From NCBI GenBank assembly GCA_965240325.2, contig OZ251226.1, positions 2,170,001 to 2,234,000 of the forward strand: a DNA stretch of 64,000 bases, read 5' to 3'. Each line of letters starts with the position of its first letter. Position 1 is the first letter of the stretch. Source of the DNA: Rebecca billardiae RCC1528. Its lineage: Eukaryota; Haptophyta. Position numbers and translations under genes: made by a program. Positions 8,865-19,015 of this stretch are shown one piece after another. The notes below the pieces were generated by a model. The model was not told the origin of the DNA and searched no databases. It saw nothing but the letters and a program-made list of their open reading frames with translations.

Positions 8865-11800
8865 GCCCGGAACCCGCGCAGGTGCGAGCCACAAACACAA
8901 CCACTACGGTATCTGATACCACTACTACTACGGAGGCGGCGCGAGGCGCTGATCCGGCGTGGTTACGCACTTGGTCGGTTCGAACGGGCACCAATGACCA
9001 ACGTCTACTCGAGCGCACGCGACGCGTGGCCGAGGGGATGGAGGGGGCGAACGCGCGGCGTGAGCCGCTTGACGAGCAGTCGGCGGCGGGCATGACGCGG
9101 CGGTCGTTCGCGGACGCGATGCCGACGGCGCACTACCCTGGGCAGGTGACGCACGTCGACATCTTCTCTATGGCGCGCATCGACTTACCAGTTGGGGCCG
9201 ATGGCGCACGTGGAGGGTATCCTCATGGGATCATATTCATCGATGGGCATTCACGTCGATGGCAAGTGTACGCGCTACGCAGCTTGGATGACGCCGAGGT
9301 TGGTCGGGCATTCCGCTGGTACGCGCAGTTGCTTGGAACAGGGGCCATGCACATGTCGCATTGGGTCCTGGCGTCGGGGTGTACTATGGCGCGACGCCAT
9401 ATTCACACCGACGGTGGCTCGACGTTGCTGAGTACGTACGTCGAGGGTGAGCTGGCGAAGCTTGGGTTCTCGTCGACGGTCACGTCGGCGCCCGACTCGC
9501 CGAGCTCGAATGGCGTGGCGGAACGCGCTATCCGCACGCTGAAGTCGAGACTGCGCGCCACGGTCGTTGCGCGTGGAGTCTCGCGGGTCGATTGGCACTA
9601 CGCGGCGTGGCACGCATGCGCGTCGCGCAATCGACTGGCGTCACGTGGTATCATTCGTGACGATGGAGACATCGAGTGGCTCACGCCGGATGAGCTGTTC
9701 TTTGGCAAACGCCCGACGTGGAAGCATCACGTGGCGTTTGGCGCGCGCTGCCGCGTGCTGATGCTGGGCGCACGGCGCAATGCATTGGGGCAGCTGAAGC
9801 AGCGCGCACTACCCGGACGTGTCTATCTCTGGGGTGGGCACGGCGTGCAGTGGCGCGGTACATGGCGCTACGTGCTTGGGTACGTATGTCGTTTAGACGA
9901 CGGACGTCTCGTTCACTCACGTGACGTACGCATCGACGAGACCGACCTGGTCGAGGGGGGGCACTCGTCGCTGGGCGCACCTGACGGTGGCGCGTACGTG
10001 GGTGATGGTGACGGCGCCGCAGTAAGCGGCGGACATCGTCCAGTCGGCGGTGATGCCGACGGTGAGGACGAGGACGGCGACGGCGGCGAGACGCCAGCCG
10101 ACGCCGGGAATGACGACGCGACAGAGTTCGACGTCGGGTACGACGACGACGTAGATGCGTCAACGTCGGGGCGCGGGCGCAGCAGCGTGGACGCGGGACA
10201 ACGCGGGTGCAGCAGCGCGAGCGCACAGCCGTCGACGCCGACGCCGCAGGGCGGGCGTGGCGGGGCAGGCGCGTCGATGACGCAGCCGGGTCGGCAGGAT
10301 CAGATACCGCCGACGGAATCACGGCGCGGGGCCGCAGCAGATGCTGGCGGGCCGCCGCGCGGCGCAGACGGTGACGACGGCGTGATCGAGGACGCGCCGC
10401 CGCCCGGTCTGGATATGGGACACGATCCGCTTCGCAGGGATCGGACGTCGCGCCGGCGGCCGCAGCTGCTTACTGCCGTCGTCAGCGCCGCGTCGGTGTT
10501 CCAGAAGATCAACGTGAAGGTGCCGACGAACTATCGCGAGGCGATGCGGTCGGCGGAGGCGCCCCAGTGGCAGGGCGCCATGCTCGAGCACTTGGAAGGT
10601 CACAAGTTGCTCGGCACCTCGGAGGAGGTGGTGGTTCCGGAGGGCACGCGAGTGTTGCCGAGCCAGTGGGTCTTTGACGTGAAGTCGAACCCGGAGGGCG
10701 AGGTGACGCGCTTCAAGGCGCGGTCGGTGCTACTGGGGAACCTACAGCGGCCGGGGATCGACTTTCAGGAGGTCTTTGCTCCGACGATCCGGCCGGAACA
10801 AGTGCGACTACTCGTGGCGATCGCCGCTCAGCAGGCTGGCGCGAGAGTCGACTTGGATGCAGCGTCGGTTGCGGCGCTGGGCATACTGTCGAAGGGCGAC
10901 GTCAAGGACGCGTACCTCAACTCGGAGTTGAAGCCGGATGAGCGGCCTCTCTTCTCATTCCCGCCGGGCTACGTGCCGAGCACGCAGGCGCCGCCGGGGC
11001 ACAAAGTCGTGGGCCGGAGCCTGAAGGCGTATCCGGGCCTACGCCAGTCTGGGCGCGCGTGGCATCGCACGCACCGCACCCAGCTGCTCGCGCGCGGCTT
11101 CTCGGAGTGTCCGAGTGCGCCGTGCATCTACGTCAAGGAGTCGGCGCCGGGCGAGTTCATCATCGCGGGCGGCTTTGTCGACGACTTGCTGTTTCTCAAC
11201 CTGACGCGCGACGCGCGCGCGGTGGAGAAGCTGGCGGCTGACCTGAAGGAGCACTACGAGATCAAGCTGAGTGAGCGGCTCGATAAGTTCCTGGGCGCCG
11301 TGTTTGAAGTTCATGACGACGGCATCCTGATGCACCTGGGGCCGTACGTCGAGAGCGTGCTTCAGCGGTTCGGTTTGAACGCGAGCACGCCGGCGCGCAC
11401 GCCGGAGCCGGCGGCGCGGACGCAGCTGAGCGACGACGATGAGGCGTTGCTGCAGCGCGCGGAGATTGAGAACTACCAGGCGATGGTGGGATGTCTTATG
11501 TTTGCGATGGTCACGGCGCGGCCGGACATCGCGCACGCGGTGAACATGCTGACGCGACGCATGTCATGTCCGCGGGCGGTGGATCTGGTAAGTGCGAAGC
11601 GCGTGCTGCGCTACTTACGTGGATGCCCGCGATTGGGAATCTTGTTCAAGTTTGCGACAGATTCCGAGCACCCCGACCTACTTGCTTTCGCTGACTCCGA
11701 TTGGGCAAGCAATCCGGTGGAGACCAAGGGCAGGTCGACGGGTGGATACATTGTGTTCTACAATGGGGCGCCGGTGTCGTGGCACAGCGGGCTGCAAGGT

Positions 11801-12166
11801 ACAGTCTCGCTGAGCTCGACGGAGGCGGAGTACGTCGCGCTGAGCGATTGCTGCCGCGAGGTGAGCTACTTGCGGAGCATACTCGAGTCCATGCGGCAGC
11901 CGCCGCGGGACGCGACGGAGGTGCGAGAGGACAACAAGGGGGCTATCGACCTCGTGGAGAATCCTGTGCACCACAAGCGCTCGAAGCACATCGAGATCAA
12001 GCATCACTATGTGCGTGACGCGCAGGAGGGTGGCAAGGTGAAGGTGGTCAAGGTACACACCTCGCTCAACCACTCTGACATCATGACGAAGGCGACGGAC
12101 GGTGCGACGTTCAAGCGGCACGTCGATGCCATCATGGTGGACCGACACCCGACGCGCGCGCGGTAA
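8852..12166 (+). CDS. pol: Copia Pol: integrase, reverse transcriptase, RNase H
   Basis: This is read in the -1 frame relative to gag, about 1100 aa after the slippery site. The DDE integrase core lies around 9150-9560, with HVDIFS, HTDGG and a VAERAIRT glutamate. A clear HHCC zinc motif is not visible in front of it. A long acidic and Gly-rich linker follows. RT lies around 10640-11420, with DVKDAYLN and the catalytic FVDDLLF (in place of the usual YVDD). RNase H lies around 11680-12080, with ADSDWA, SSTEAEYVAL and the HHKRSKHIEIKHHYVRD signature typical of copia. The open frame also runs upstream to 8456, but that part is a shadow of the gag/protease frame. There are no internal stops, so it is likely functional. 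Confidence 0.95.
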   Translation, partial: PKRLSPEPAQVRATNTTTTVSDTTTTTEAARGADPAWLRTWSVRTGTNDQRLLERTRRVAEGMEGANARREPLDEQSAAGMTRRSFADAMPTAHYPGQVTHVDIFSMARIDLPVGADGARGGYPHGIIFIDGHSRRWQVYALRSLDDAEVGRAFRWYAQLLGTGAMHMSHWVLASGCTMARRHIHTDGGSTLLSTYVEGELAKLGFSSTVTSAPDSPSSNGVAERAIRTLKSRLRATVVARGVSRVDWHYAAWHACASRNRLASRGIIRDDGDIEWLTPDELFFGKRPTWKHHVAFGARCRVLMLGARRNALGQLKQRALPGRVYLWGGHGVQWRGTWRYVLGYVCRLDDGRLVHSRDVRIDETDLVEGGHSSLGAPDGGAYVGDGDGAAVSGGHRPVGGDADGEDEDGDGGETPADAGNDDATEFDVGYDDDVDASTSGRGRSSVDAGQRGCSSASAQPSTPTPQGGRGGAGASMTQPGRQDQIPPTESRRGAAADAGGPPRGADGDDGVIEDAPPPGLDMGHDPLRRDRTSRRRPQLLTAVVSAASVFQKINVKVPTNYREAMRSAEAPQWQGAMLEHLEGHKLLGTSEEVVVPEGTRVLPSQWVFDVKSNPEGEVTRFKARSVLLGNLQRPGIDFQEVFAPTIRPEQVRLLVAIAAQQAGARVDLDAASVAALGILSKGDVKDAYLNSELKPDERPLFSFPPGYVPSTQAPPGHKVVGRSLKAYPGLRQSGRAWHRTHRTQLLARGFSECPSAPCIYVKESAPGEFIIAGGFVDDLLFLNLTRDARAVEKLAADLKEHYEIKLSERLDKFLGAVFEVHDDGILMHLGPYVESVLQRFGLNASTPARTPEPAARTQLSDDDEALLQRAEIENYQAMVGCLMFAMVTARPDIAHAVNMLTRRMSCPRAVDLVSAKRVLRYLRGCPRLGILFKFATDSEHPDLLAFADSDWASNPVETKGRSTGGYIVFYNGAPVSWHSGLQGTVSLSSTEAEYVALSDCCREVSYLRSILESMRQPPRDATEVREDNKGAIDLVENPVHHKRSKHIEIKHHYVRDAQEGGKVKVVKVHTSLNHSDIMTKATDGATFKRHVDAIMVDRHPTRAR

Positions 12167-12202
12167 GCGGCGCAGCTCGCGGCTATGGCTGTCGAGGGGG
12201 GG

Positions 12203-12894
12203 TGTTGAGCTGACGCAGCCTGGGGCGCGCATCTCAGCAGATGGCGTCGCCGCTGGGACGTCAGGGCCGGCGCCGCACCAGGCGGGCCGGCGGCATCAGC
12301 TACAGAGCAGTGGCTGGCTCTGGCGGCGCGCGCGCGCGGCGCGCGCGGTGGCAGGAGCGCGAGCGCAGCAGCGCTGGCGCGGATCGACGTGGACGCGGAG
12401 CGCGGACGCGGCAGCGCGGACGCGGAGCGACACGGACGCGGCGCGTGCGCGGGCGGTACGGCCCGGCGCAGCGCGGCACGGTGACGTCGCACGGGCATGG
12501 CCCGGCCGCCATCGTGGAAGCGTGTTGGAGTTCTCGAGAACGCAAACACGACCGTTTCATCCAGAAATTCATCACGGACGAGGACGTCCGGATTCAACCT
12601 GCACACGGATCCAGAAACCGTGTGCGACCAGCAGTTACGGCGGTGCGTCGGGAACACCTGTGATTGGTTGACGCACGGGGCGTGCGGCTCGGAATCATTG
12701 AGATTCCCCGAGCCGGGCCAGCAAACGCCGGGTCACCCCGCCGGAGCCGAAAAGAGCTCGGCGGGAGGTTACTTTTGCTCGTCCGAGGAGCGAGGGTCAG
12801 ATTGCCTCGTGGGCGTCATCGTCGACGCGCCCGGCTACGCGCCGGTGAGCTTTTAGCAGGGCTCGACACGCTCGGAGCTCGCGTTTACCCAATA
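12203..12894 (+). repeat. 3' LTR of copia element
   Basis: This is the 692-bp partner of the 5' LTR. It is preceded by the polypurine tract and followed by the CATTT target duplication. Confidence 0.95.
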
Positions 12895-13492
12895 CATTTG
12901 ACACACCTGAGCCGCACGCGCGTGCCGTCGCCGAGCGGCGAGCGCTGCAAACGCGCAACCGTACCGCGCGCGCCACGACGGCGCGGCACTAGCTGATGCA
13001 GGCCGTACTGCCGGCACTGCTTCTGCGATCATGCGCCACGGTCGCAGCTGACTGCGTGAGCAGCAAGCGGGAGGCGGGTCCGGAGGCACGTGCAGGCGCC
13101 GTCCCGCATATCCGCCATCGCCCATCGTGCCGGGGCACGTCACCTCCGACGATCCGGATGTGGCCCAGTCCGGACGTCACGCGATCCGGGAAGACGAGTA
13201 CGATTCGCTCGTAACGAACCGTTACACTAATGTCACGTCCAGCTGACGTCCAGATCGCACTTTACTTAAGGGAATCAGCTGGGCGCGGTTTTTTTTGGCC
13301 TGATAGACCTCTCAATGCGATCTCAAAAACTCGAAACTCGGTCTCCGCCAGCCCTACTAAAAATCGCCCCCCGTCCCTTTTTTTCCGCCGCCCCCCGTCC
13401 CTTTTTTCTTGATCAAAGATCTTTTTGAAACGTGGTTCGGGCCCGCTGGTGCGGGCTCCACGCTGCGCGCTCCGCCCTGCACCGCGGGCCAT
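12895..13492. repeat. 1.3-kb dispersed repeat, copy A, right part
   Basis: This continues copy A after the copia insertion and matches 34364-34967. It ends in CCGCGGGCCAT, after which the two copies diverge. It contains homopolymer-rich pieces (CCCCGTCCC followed by runs of T). No gene is seen. Confidence 0.8.
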
Positions 13493-13814
13493 GATGATGA
13501 CGACTACATCGTCACATCATATATATCATCATCATCGTCTGAAACTTAGACGATGACATCACATCATCAGCATCTGAAACTTAATCCGCTAAGTAACTTA
13601 ATGTTCCAAAGGCGGTCCAAAGGCGGCTCCTACTGAGTTAGTAAGTAACGACTAACGTGAGATCGACTCCAGCAGACACAGTACTCTAGATACGCCCTGC
13701 TGGCCACGCGCATGGTAGCTTAGTGCTTCGAAATGCGCAATAATGGCTAATATGCTGATCGCGGCGTCGTCGAAGTAGATGATGCCGATGATTGGGGCGG
13801 CTGCTGAAGGATGC
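13493..13814. other. Intergenic, no gene seen
   Basis: This stretch has ATC/ATG-rich simple sequence after the dispersed repeat, then unique sequence up to the 3' end of the sulfate-permease-like gene. Nothing is recognised. Confidence 0.5.
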
Positions 13815-16103
13815 TCACACGGTGGAAGATATTCCAAACGTCGGCGATGCAGGTGATCTCGATCTGGAGGGTGGCGAGAAGTCAGGCGGGGCGGGCGGGA
13901 GCGAAGTGGGCGTCGCTGGCGGCGGCGAATCGGGCGAGTGCGGCAAGTAGCCGGGCGTGCGAGGCGAGGAGGGATGCGCGTCTGCGAGCGTGCGCATTCG
14001 GGCGGTCGTCCGTGGCGAGGCCGGGCGGCTCGCCGAGCAGCCATGCTCGACGGCGGCCTTGATGCTCACGAACAGCCGGTGCGGCGGGATCACGTCCGGC
14101 AGCGTGCCGTGCGCCTCCAGCGCCTCGCGCAGGGGCGCGTGCGAGGCGGCGAGCAGCGTGCGCACGCCGGCCTCGCGCAGCTCGAGCAGCACGGTGCGCA
14201 GCACCTTCTCGGCGCTCGAGTCGATGGAGTGGACGGAGGAGCAGTCGAGCACGACGGTGTGCAGCTTGCTCGCGCCGCACTCCGCCGCGACGCCGCTGCT
14301 GCTGAGCGTGCCGCTCCCTCGCCTCGCCCCAACCCTGCGCACGCGCGCGCGCAGCGCCGAGGCGAAGAAGTGCGCGTTTGCGAAATTGAGCGGCGCGTCG
14401 AAGGCGAAAATGAGCGTGCCTGGGGGCGAGTCGGCGAGCGGGTAGCGCGTGACGTCGCGGAAGAGGTCGGTCCCCGGCAGCCGGCCGAGCACCGCCCAGC
14501 GCGGCCGGCTCGCCGTCCACACGAGCGCGCCCAGGCTCGAGCCGATCGCCACCACCAGCCCCGGCTGCACGCCCAGCAGGATGGTGGAGCAGAACGCGGC
14601 CAGCCAGAGGTACGCGTCCGGCCGGGAGGTGCGCCAGAGCCGCGCGGGGACGGTGAAGTCGACGAGCGAGGTGAGCGCCATGAAGATCACCGCGGCGAGC
14701 ACCGCGTACGGCAGCGGCTCGAACAGCCCGGTCAGCGCCACCAGCACGACGGCGATCACGGCCGCCTGCACGACGCCGTGCAGAGGCGTGCGCCCTCCGA
14801 CCGAGAAGACAAGCGCCGAGCGCGAGAGCGAGCTCGCGGCGGGGTACGCGCCGAAGAAGCCACCGAGCACGTTCGCGAGCCCCAGTGCGATCAGCTCCGC
14901 GTCGCCGTCCGCCTCGACGCCCCCCCTCGCCGCCATCGTGCGCACGATCGACATGGTGAGCAGGAAGCCCGTGAAGGCACACGTGGCCGCGGCCTGCACG
15001 AGCGCGGAGGCGTGCGCGGCCGAGGGCGGGAGGCGGGGCACGCGGAAGGCGGGCAGGCCGGGCGGCAGGGGGTCGCCGTCGCCAACGCGCGGCAGCTCGG
15101 CGTCCACCGCCCAGCACACCACCGAGAAGACGACGAGCGCGACGAGCTGCTCGAACAACGGCACGCGCGCGCACAGCCGGCGCCCAAGCACTTTCATCCC
15201 GTGCATCAGGCAGATCGCGGCCGCGGTGACGCCGGCGGCCCACGGGTTCGCGCGGCCGGCGAGGACGATGCGCAGCGTGGCGACCCACGTCTGCACCACC
15301 GAGCCCCCCGACACCGGCACGCCGAGCACGTGCTTGAGCTGCGAGGTCGCGATCACGATCGCGCCGGCACACGTGAACCCGGCCGTTGATGGGTCGCTCA
15401 TGAACGTCGCAAGCACGCCCAGCCCGAGGCAGCCCATGGCGACCTGCATGGCGCCCGAGAGGACGGAGAGCAGCAGCACGGCGTGGATGTACGCCTCCAT
15501 CCCGTACACGTCCGGCGGCACCACCTCCTTCACCAGCGCGCCCACGATGAGCGACATGAGTGCGAACGGCCCCACGCAGCAGTGCGCAGACCGCGTGAAG
15601 CACGCAAACACAACGAGCGGCACGAGCGAGCAGTACAGGCCGTAGACGGGCGGTAGGTCGGCGAGCATTGCATACGCCACCGCCTGCGGCACGAGCACGG
15701 CCGAGGTCGTCAGCCCGGCCACGCAGTCCGCGACGAGGCTCGAGAGCGAGTAGCCGCGCAGCCACGAGAGCAGGGGCCAGGCGAGCAAGCGCGCCTCGAG
15801 GATCTGGGGCGCGCACGGGTTGGGCTTCTGGCTCGTGGTGGAAGAGAGGCGGCGGAAAGGCACGCCCCGCCCGTGGAGCTTCACCAGCCCCTCCTCCGTC
15901 GCGAGCAGGAAGGCCGTATCGGTGAGCGACGGAGCACCTGCCGGGATGAGATTGTGCTGTGCCGCGGCCGGCTGATCGCCCGGGAACGGCGCACTGCTGG
16001 CCCCGTGCCCCTTTTCAGCGTCGATGAGCGCGAGGTTGAGCCGCAGTGCAGATTTGTTCAGCTCGTCGGCTTCGCCCGGGACGGCGAGCCCATCCTCCTT
16101 CAT
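13815..16103 (-). CDS. SulP/SLC26 family anion transporter
   Basis: The predicted product is 762 aa, the usual length for the family. A polar N-terminus of about 125 residues precedes 10-12 hydrophobic segments. The first of these carries the SulP signature region (GLTTSAVLVPQAVAYAMLA, then PPVYGLYCSLVP). A C-terminal STAS domain contains TVVLDCSSVHSIDSSA, followed by a Pro/Ser-rich tail. SulP proteins move sulfate or other anions (bicarbonate, oxalate, chloride) across membranes. The substrate cannot be read from sequence. The start is the ATG at 16103. No intron is needed. The opposite strand shows long GC-driven open frames that are shadows. Confidence 0.93.
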   Translation of the reverse strand: MKEDGLAVPGEADELNKSALRLNLALIDAEKGHGASSAPFPGDQPAAAQHNLIPAGAPSLTDTAFLLATEEGLVKLHGRGVPFRRLSSTTSQKPNPCAPQILEARLLAWPLLSWLRGYSLSSLVADCVAGLTTSAVLVPQAVAYAMLADLPPVYGLYCSLVPLVVFACFTRSAHCCVGPFALMSLIVGALVKEVVPPDVYGMEAYIHAVLLLSVLSGAMQVAMGCLGLGVLATFMSDPSTAGFTCAGAIVIATSQLKHVLGVPVSGGSVVQTWVATLRIVLAGRANPWAAGVTAAAICLMHGMKVLGRRLCARVPLFEQLVALVVFSVVCWAVDAELPRVGDGDPLPPGLPAFRVPRLPPSAAHASALVQAAATCAFTGFLLTMSIVRTMAARGGVEADGDAELIALGLANVLGGFFGAYPAASSLSRSALVFSVGGRTPLHGVVQAAVIAVVLVALTGLFEPLPYAVLAAVIFMALTSLVDFTVPARLWRTSRPDAYLWLAAFCSTILLGVQPGLVVAIGSSLGALVWTASRPRWAVLGRLPGTDLFRDVTRYPLADSPPGTLIFAFDAPLNFANAHFFASALRARVRRVGARRGSGTLSSSGVAAECGASKLHTVVLDCSSVHSIDSSAEKVLRTVLLELREAGVRTLLAASHAPLREALEAHGTLPDVIPPHRLFVSIKAAVEHGCSASRPASPRTTARMRTLADAHPSSPRTPGYLPHSPDSPPPATPTSLPPAPPDFSPPSRSRSPASPTFGISSTV

Positions 16104-16367
16104 GCAGCAGCGCGCGCGCGGCGGTCTGGATGGAGGCGGCCTCCCTCACCGGCCGGCTTGAGCGGAATCACGAATCACAACGCGAACTCTCAGAGGCGGT
16201 CCCAAAAAATCACGGCAGGGAAAATGTGCCGGACGCACGCACGCGTGCGACGAAATCGTGCCCCGGACATCGAGTCCGTGCGCGCGGAGGCAGGACGATT
16301 TTCGCGCGCGCGCGCGCCTTGCGCGCAAGCTTCAGGTGGCACCGGCGTGGACGCACGCTGCAAGGCC

Positions 16368-16841
16368 ATGCTGGGTGGGCCTGCATACGCGACGCTCGGG
16401 GACGGCTTGGCTCCGCCCCACCTCGAGGGTGGTGCCGAGCACCTCGCGGGCTTGCAGGCGCACGGCGACCTCCCGATTGACGGCTCCGAGCTCGGCGCCG
16501 GGCTGTCCGCTGACGGCCTGCCACCCGACGACGACGACGAGCTCGAGGATGAGATGGAGGATGAGGAGGACGAGGAGCCCATGCCGGGTGGGAAGCGGAA
16601 GGTGAGCGCGCGCGCCTGGATAGCCATGGCTGCAATGACTTGCCGCGCGCGCTGTATGCCCGCGCACAACGCTCGCGCATGCCCACCGCACGCGTGCGCG
16701 CGCTGCGCCCTTCCCTGACATCGCACCCCCACCCGCCCCTGCGCCCCCACCCACCCCTGGGTGCTCGTCGCGTCGGCGTCCGTGCAGAGCGGCGGCGATG
16801 GCGAGGGCGGTTCGAAGAAGAAGAAGTCCTCACGTGGCGGC

Positions 16842-16888
<47 letters not shown>

Positions 16889-17978
16889 GGGCGACAAGGG
16901 CAACAAGGGCCTGCGCCATTTCTCGATGATGGTGTGCAACAAGGTGGAGGAGAAGGCGCGCACCACCTACAACGAGGTCGCGGACGAGCTCGTCGCCGAG
17001 TTCGTGCACGGCGAGGGGCCGACGGCGCTCGACCACGGGTACGACGAGAAGAACATCCGGCGGCGCGTGTACGACGCGCTGAACGTGCTGCTTGCGATGG
17101 ATATCATCGCCAAGGAGAAGAAGAACATCACGTGGCGCGGGCTGCCGACCAACGCGCGGCAGGAGGTGACCAAGCTGCAGATGGAGGCGGACGTGCGGCG
17201 GCAGCGCATCGAGCAGAAGCGGGTGCAGCTGCAGGAGCTGCTCACGCAGCAGATCTCGTTCAAGCACCTCATCACCCGCAACCGCGCCGCGGGCACCCCG
17301 CAGTCCACCGAGACGTCGCGCGTGTACCTGCCCTTTATCATCGTGAGCACGTCCAAGCAGACCGTGATCGACTGCGAGATGGCGGAGGACAAGCACGACA
17401 TCTTCTTCAACTTCTCCATGCCCTTCGAGTGCGCGCGCGCGCGCGCGCGCAGCTGGCGGGGCGGCGGGGCCAGCGGCTGCGAGCGGCATGGGCTCGCATC
17501 GAAACGCACCGGCCCGTGGCCGCGCCGGTCTCCCGCGCCGCCCGCGCACGCCTGGGCCTCACATGCAGTCGCGCTCCCCATGCCCCTCCTCGCACGTCCG
17601 CCGCGCAGGATCCACGACGACAACGAGATCCTCAAGCGCATGGGGATGCACAACTGCCAGCTGTCCGATCTGCCGCACCTCGTGCCTGCAGCGCTCATTC
17701 CCTTCACACCGCAGTACCAGGCGGCGCAGCAGAGCGCGGCAGCGGCGGAGCAGTCCTCCTCGCGCGCCGATGGGATCGGTGTCCTGGCCGGAGCTGCTGC
17801 ACACGCGCCCGAAGTCGAGGCGCTGGGCGCGGGCACGAGTGGGCACGAGGGTGATCACGCGGCTCCCGTCGATGGTGCTCTGCCCCCCGATGCTGACTAC
17901 GATGGCCGAGCGGCGCAGCCCATTGTGACAGCTGCTGCGGAACAACCCGCGGCGCCGGACGCGATCGCGGCGCCATGA
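16368..17978 (+). CDS. DP: DP subunit of E2F/DP transcription factor (3 exons)
   Basis: Exons are inferred as 16368-16601, 16788-17428 and 17609-17978, giving 414 aa. Introns are GTGAGC...GCAG and GTGCGC...GCAG. Exon 1 is acidic. Exon 2 carries a poly-Gly tract and then the DP winged-helix DNA-binding domain (KGLRHFSMMVCNKVEEKA, TTYNEVADELVAEF and KNIRRRVYDALNVLLAMDII). It continues into the dimerisation region. Splicing of intron 2 produces the family-typical FEIHDDNEILKRMGM junction, which strongly supports it. Intron 2 has 180 bases and no stop, so retention would insert 60 residues. DP pairs with E2F in the nucleus to control cell-cycle genes. The Ala-rich C-terminus is not conserved. Confidence 0.93.
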
Positions 17979-18415
17979 GGCGATGAGCCCAGGTCATTTA
18001 CTGCGATCACCGACGACTGCTACTCTGGCCTCATTACACACTCATAGAATGGTACCGACTACACTACACTATGGTCATGGAATTCCGACTCGCGCGGGGC
18101 CCGCGCCGAGCCGCAGTCTAAAGTCTGCGGCTCCGCGACGGGGAGTTCAGTCATCACACGCAGTGAATGACTCAGTACTCAGTGACTCACGACTCAGTGA
18201 CGATGGTGAGCTAAGACTTACAGTATACCTAGCAACTATGCTGGGCTTGCACGTCTTATTGCTTGCTGCGCGAGTATGAATCATGCTGCTGGCGTCGAGT
18301 TGCCAGGAGGGTGCCTGACTGCCTCTCCCGAGTCTCCCGTCTCCGTCGCGGTCCGCCCTCTCCGCGTGTCCGCTAGATGCGCGAGGCGTGCATACGGCCG
18401 CAAACGTCGGCTAGT
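17979..18415. other. Intergenic between convergent genes, no gene seen
   Basis: This holds the 3' flanks of the DP gene and of the small membrane protein. A run of short GACTCA-type repeats lies near 18160-18205. No hairpin or coding region was recognised. Confidence 0.5.
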
Positions 18416-19003
18416 TCACGCAGACCCTTCCCCGTCTGACCTGCCAGCAGCGTACAGACCGTAGGCAACGGATGCAGCTGATGCCGCTACTTCAGAGACT
18501 GCAGGGGGCTCATGGCCGAAGACGGTGCTCGTCGCAGCTGCAACGACCACTGCGGCAGCTGCGACAGCTGCCGGCACGCGAGGATCATTTGGAATCGCGC
18601 GGGTGGAAGTCGCCACGTACGCACCCAGAGAGAGGAGGACAAAAATACCGGTGAATACAACATCCTTAGCGACGAGCGCAGCCGTGCAGCTCACCAGTCC
18701 AAAGCAATCGTCACCGTACTCGCCAAGGCCGTCACCGCTGTTGCGACCATCAGCCGCCATCACTGCTTGGTGCGCACCGTGACGGGAGTGACGGGCGTGC
18801 AACGGCAGCATAGAGCGCGAGACACATGGTGCAGCTGCTGGGGCGAACACCGGCGGCAATGGTGCGCTGACGGAGAATGCCGTGGCTTCGAGGGCGGCAG
18901 CGACGAGCAGCCCCAAGATGGCGGACATCGCCAGCGCCGACGTGAAGCCGAGAAGTCCGCCTCGTGAGAGTCGCGTGGGGATTCCGGATTTCATCATCGT
19001 CAT
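18416..19003 (-). CDS. Small membrane protein with ASAFAP-like plastid leader
   Basis: The predicted product is 195 aa. A hydrophobic segment near residues 18-42 (LGFTSALAMSAILGLLVAA) ends in ATAF-SVSAP, which resembles the ASAFAP cleavage site of secondary-plastid preproteins with Phe at +1. A Ser/Arg/Ala-rich transit-like stretch follows. Two further hydrophobic segments lie near residues 105-125 and 140-162. No family is recognised. Plastid membrane location is an inference from the leader. Its ATG is only 12 bases from the ATG of the divergent neighbour, so the two genes must share or overlap their promoters, or one true start is further in. Confidence 0.55.
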   Translation of the reverse strand: MTMMKSGIPTRLSRGGLLGFTSALAMSAILGLLVAAALEATAFSVSAPLPPVFAPAAAPCVSRSMLPLHARHSRHGAHQAVMAADGRNSGDGLGEYGDDCFGLVSCTAALVAKDVVFTGIFVLLSLGAYVATSTRAIPNDPRVPAAVAAAAVVVAAATSTVFGHEPPAVSEVAASAASVAYGLYAAGRSDGEGSA

Positions 19004-19015
19004 CGATCATCAATC

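Larger units (their letters stand above)
5877..12894 (+). mobile_element. Ty1/copia LTR retrotransposon, full length
   Basis: The element is 7,018 bp with two 692-bp LTRs (5877-6568 and 12203-12894) that appear identical, and with a 5-bp target duplication CATTT at 5872-5876 and 12895-12899. The paralogous repeat at 33671-34967 holds the empty site with a single CATTT at 34364-34368. A polypurine tract (GAGGGGGGG) lies immediately before the 3' LTR. The order integrase-RT-RNase H defines the copia type. LTR ends are TG...TA rather than the usual TG...CA. No standard initiator-Met-tRNA primer-binding site was recognised after 6568. Identical LTRs and intact frames point to a very recent insertion. 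Confidence 0.96.

Noticed and set aside
13938-15645. Two long plus-strand frames (483 and 398 codons)
   Set aside because: They are shadows of the SulP transporter, which has clear membrane segments and motifs.
17429-17608. Retained sequence as part of the DP protein
   Set aside because: It is open in frame, but it breaks the conserved FEIHDD motif, has GT-AG ends and is CG-repeat rich, so it is taken as an intron.
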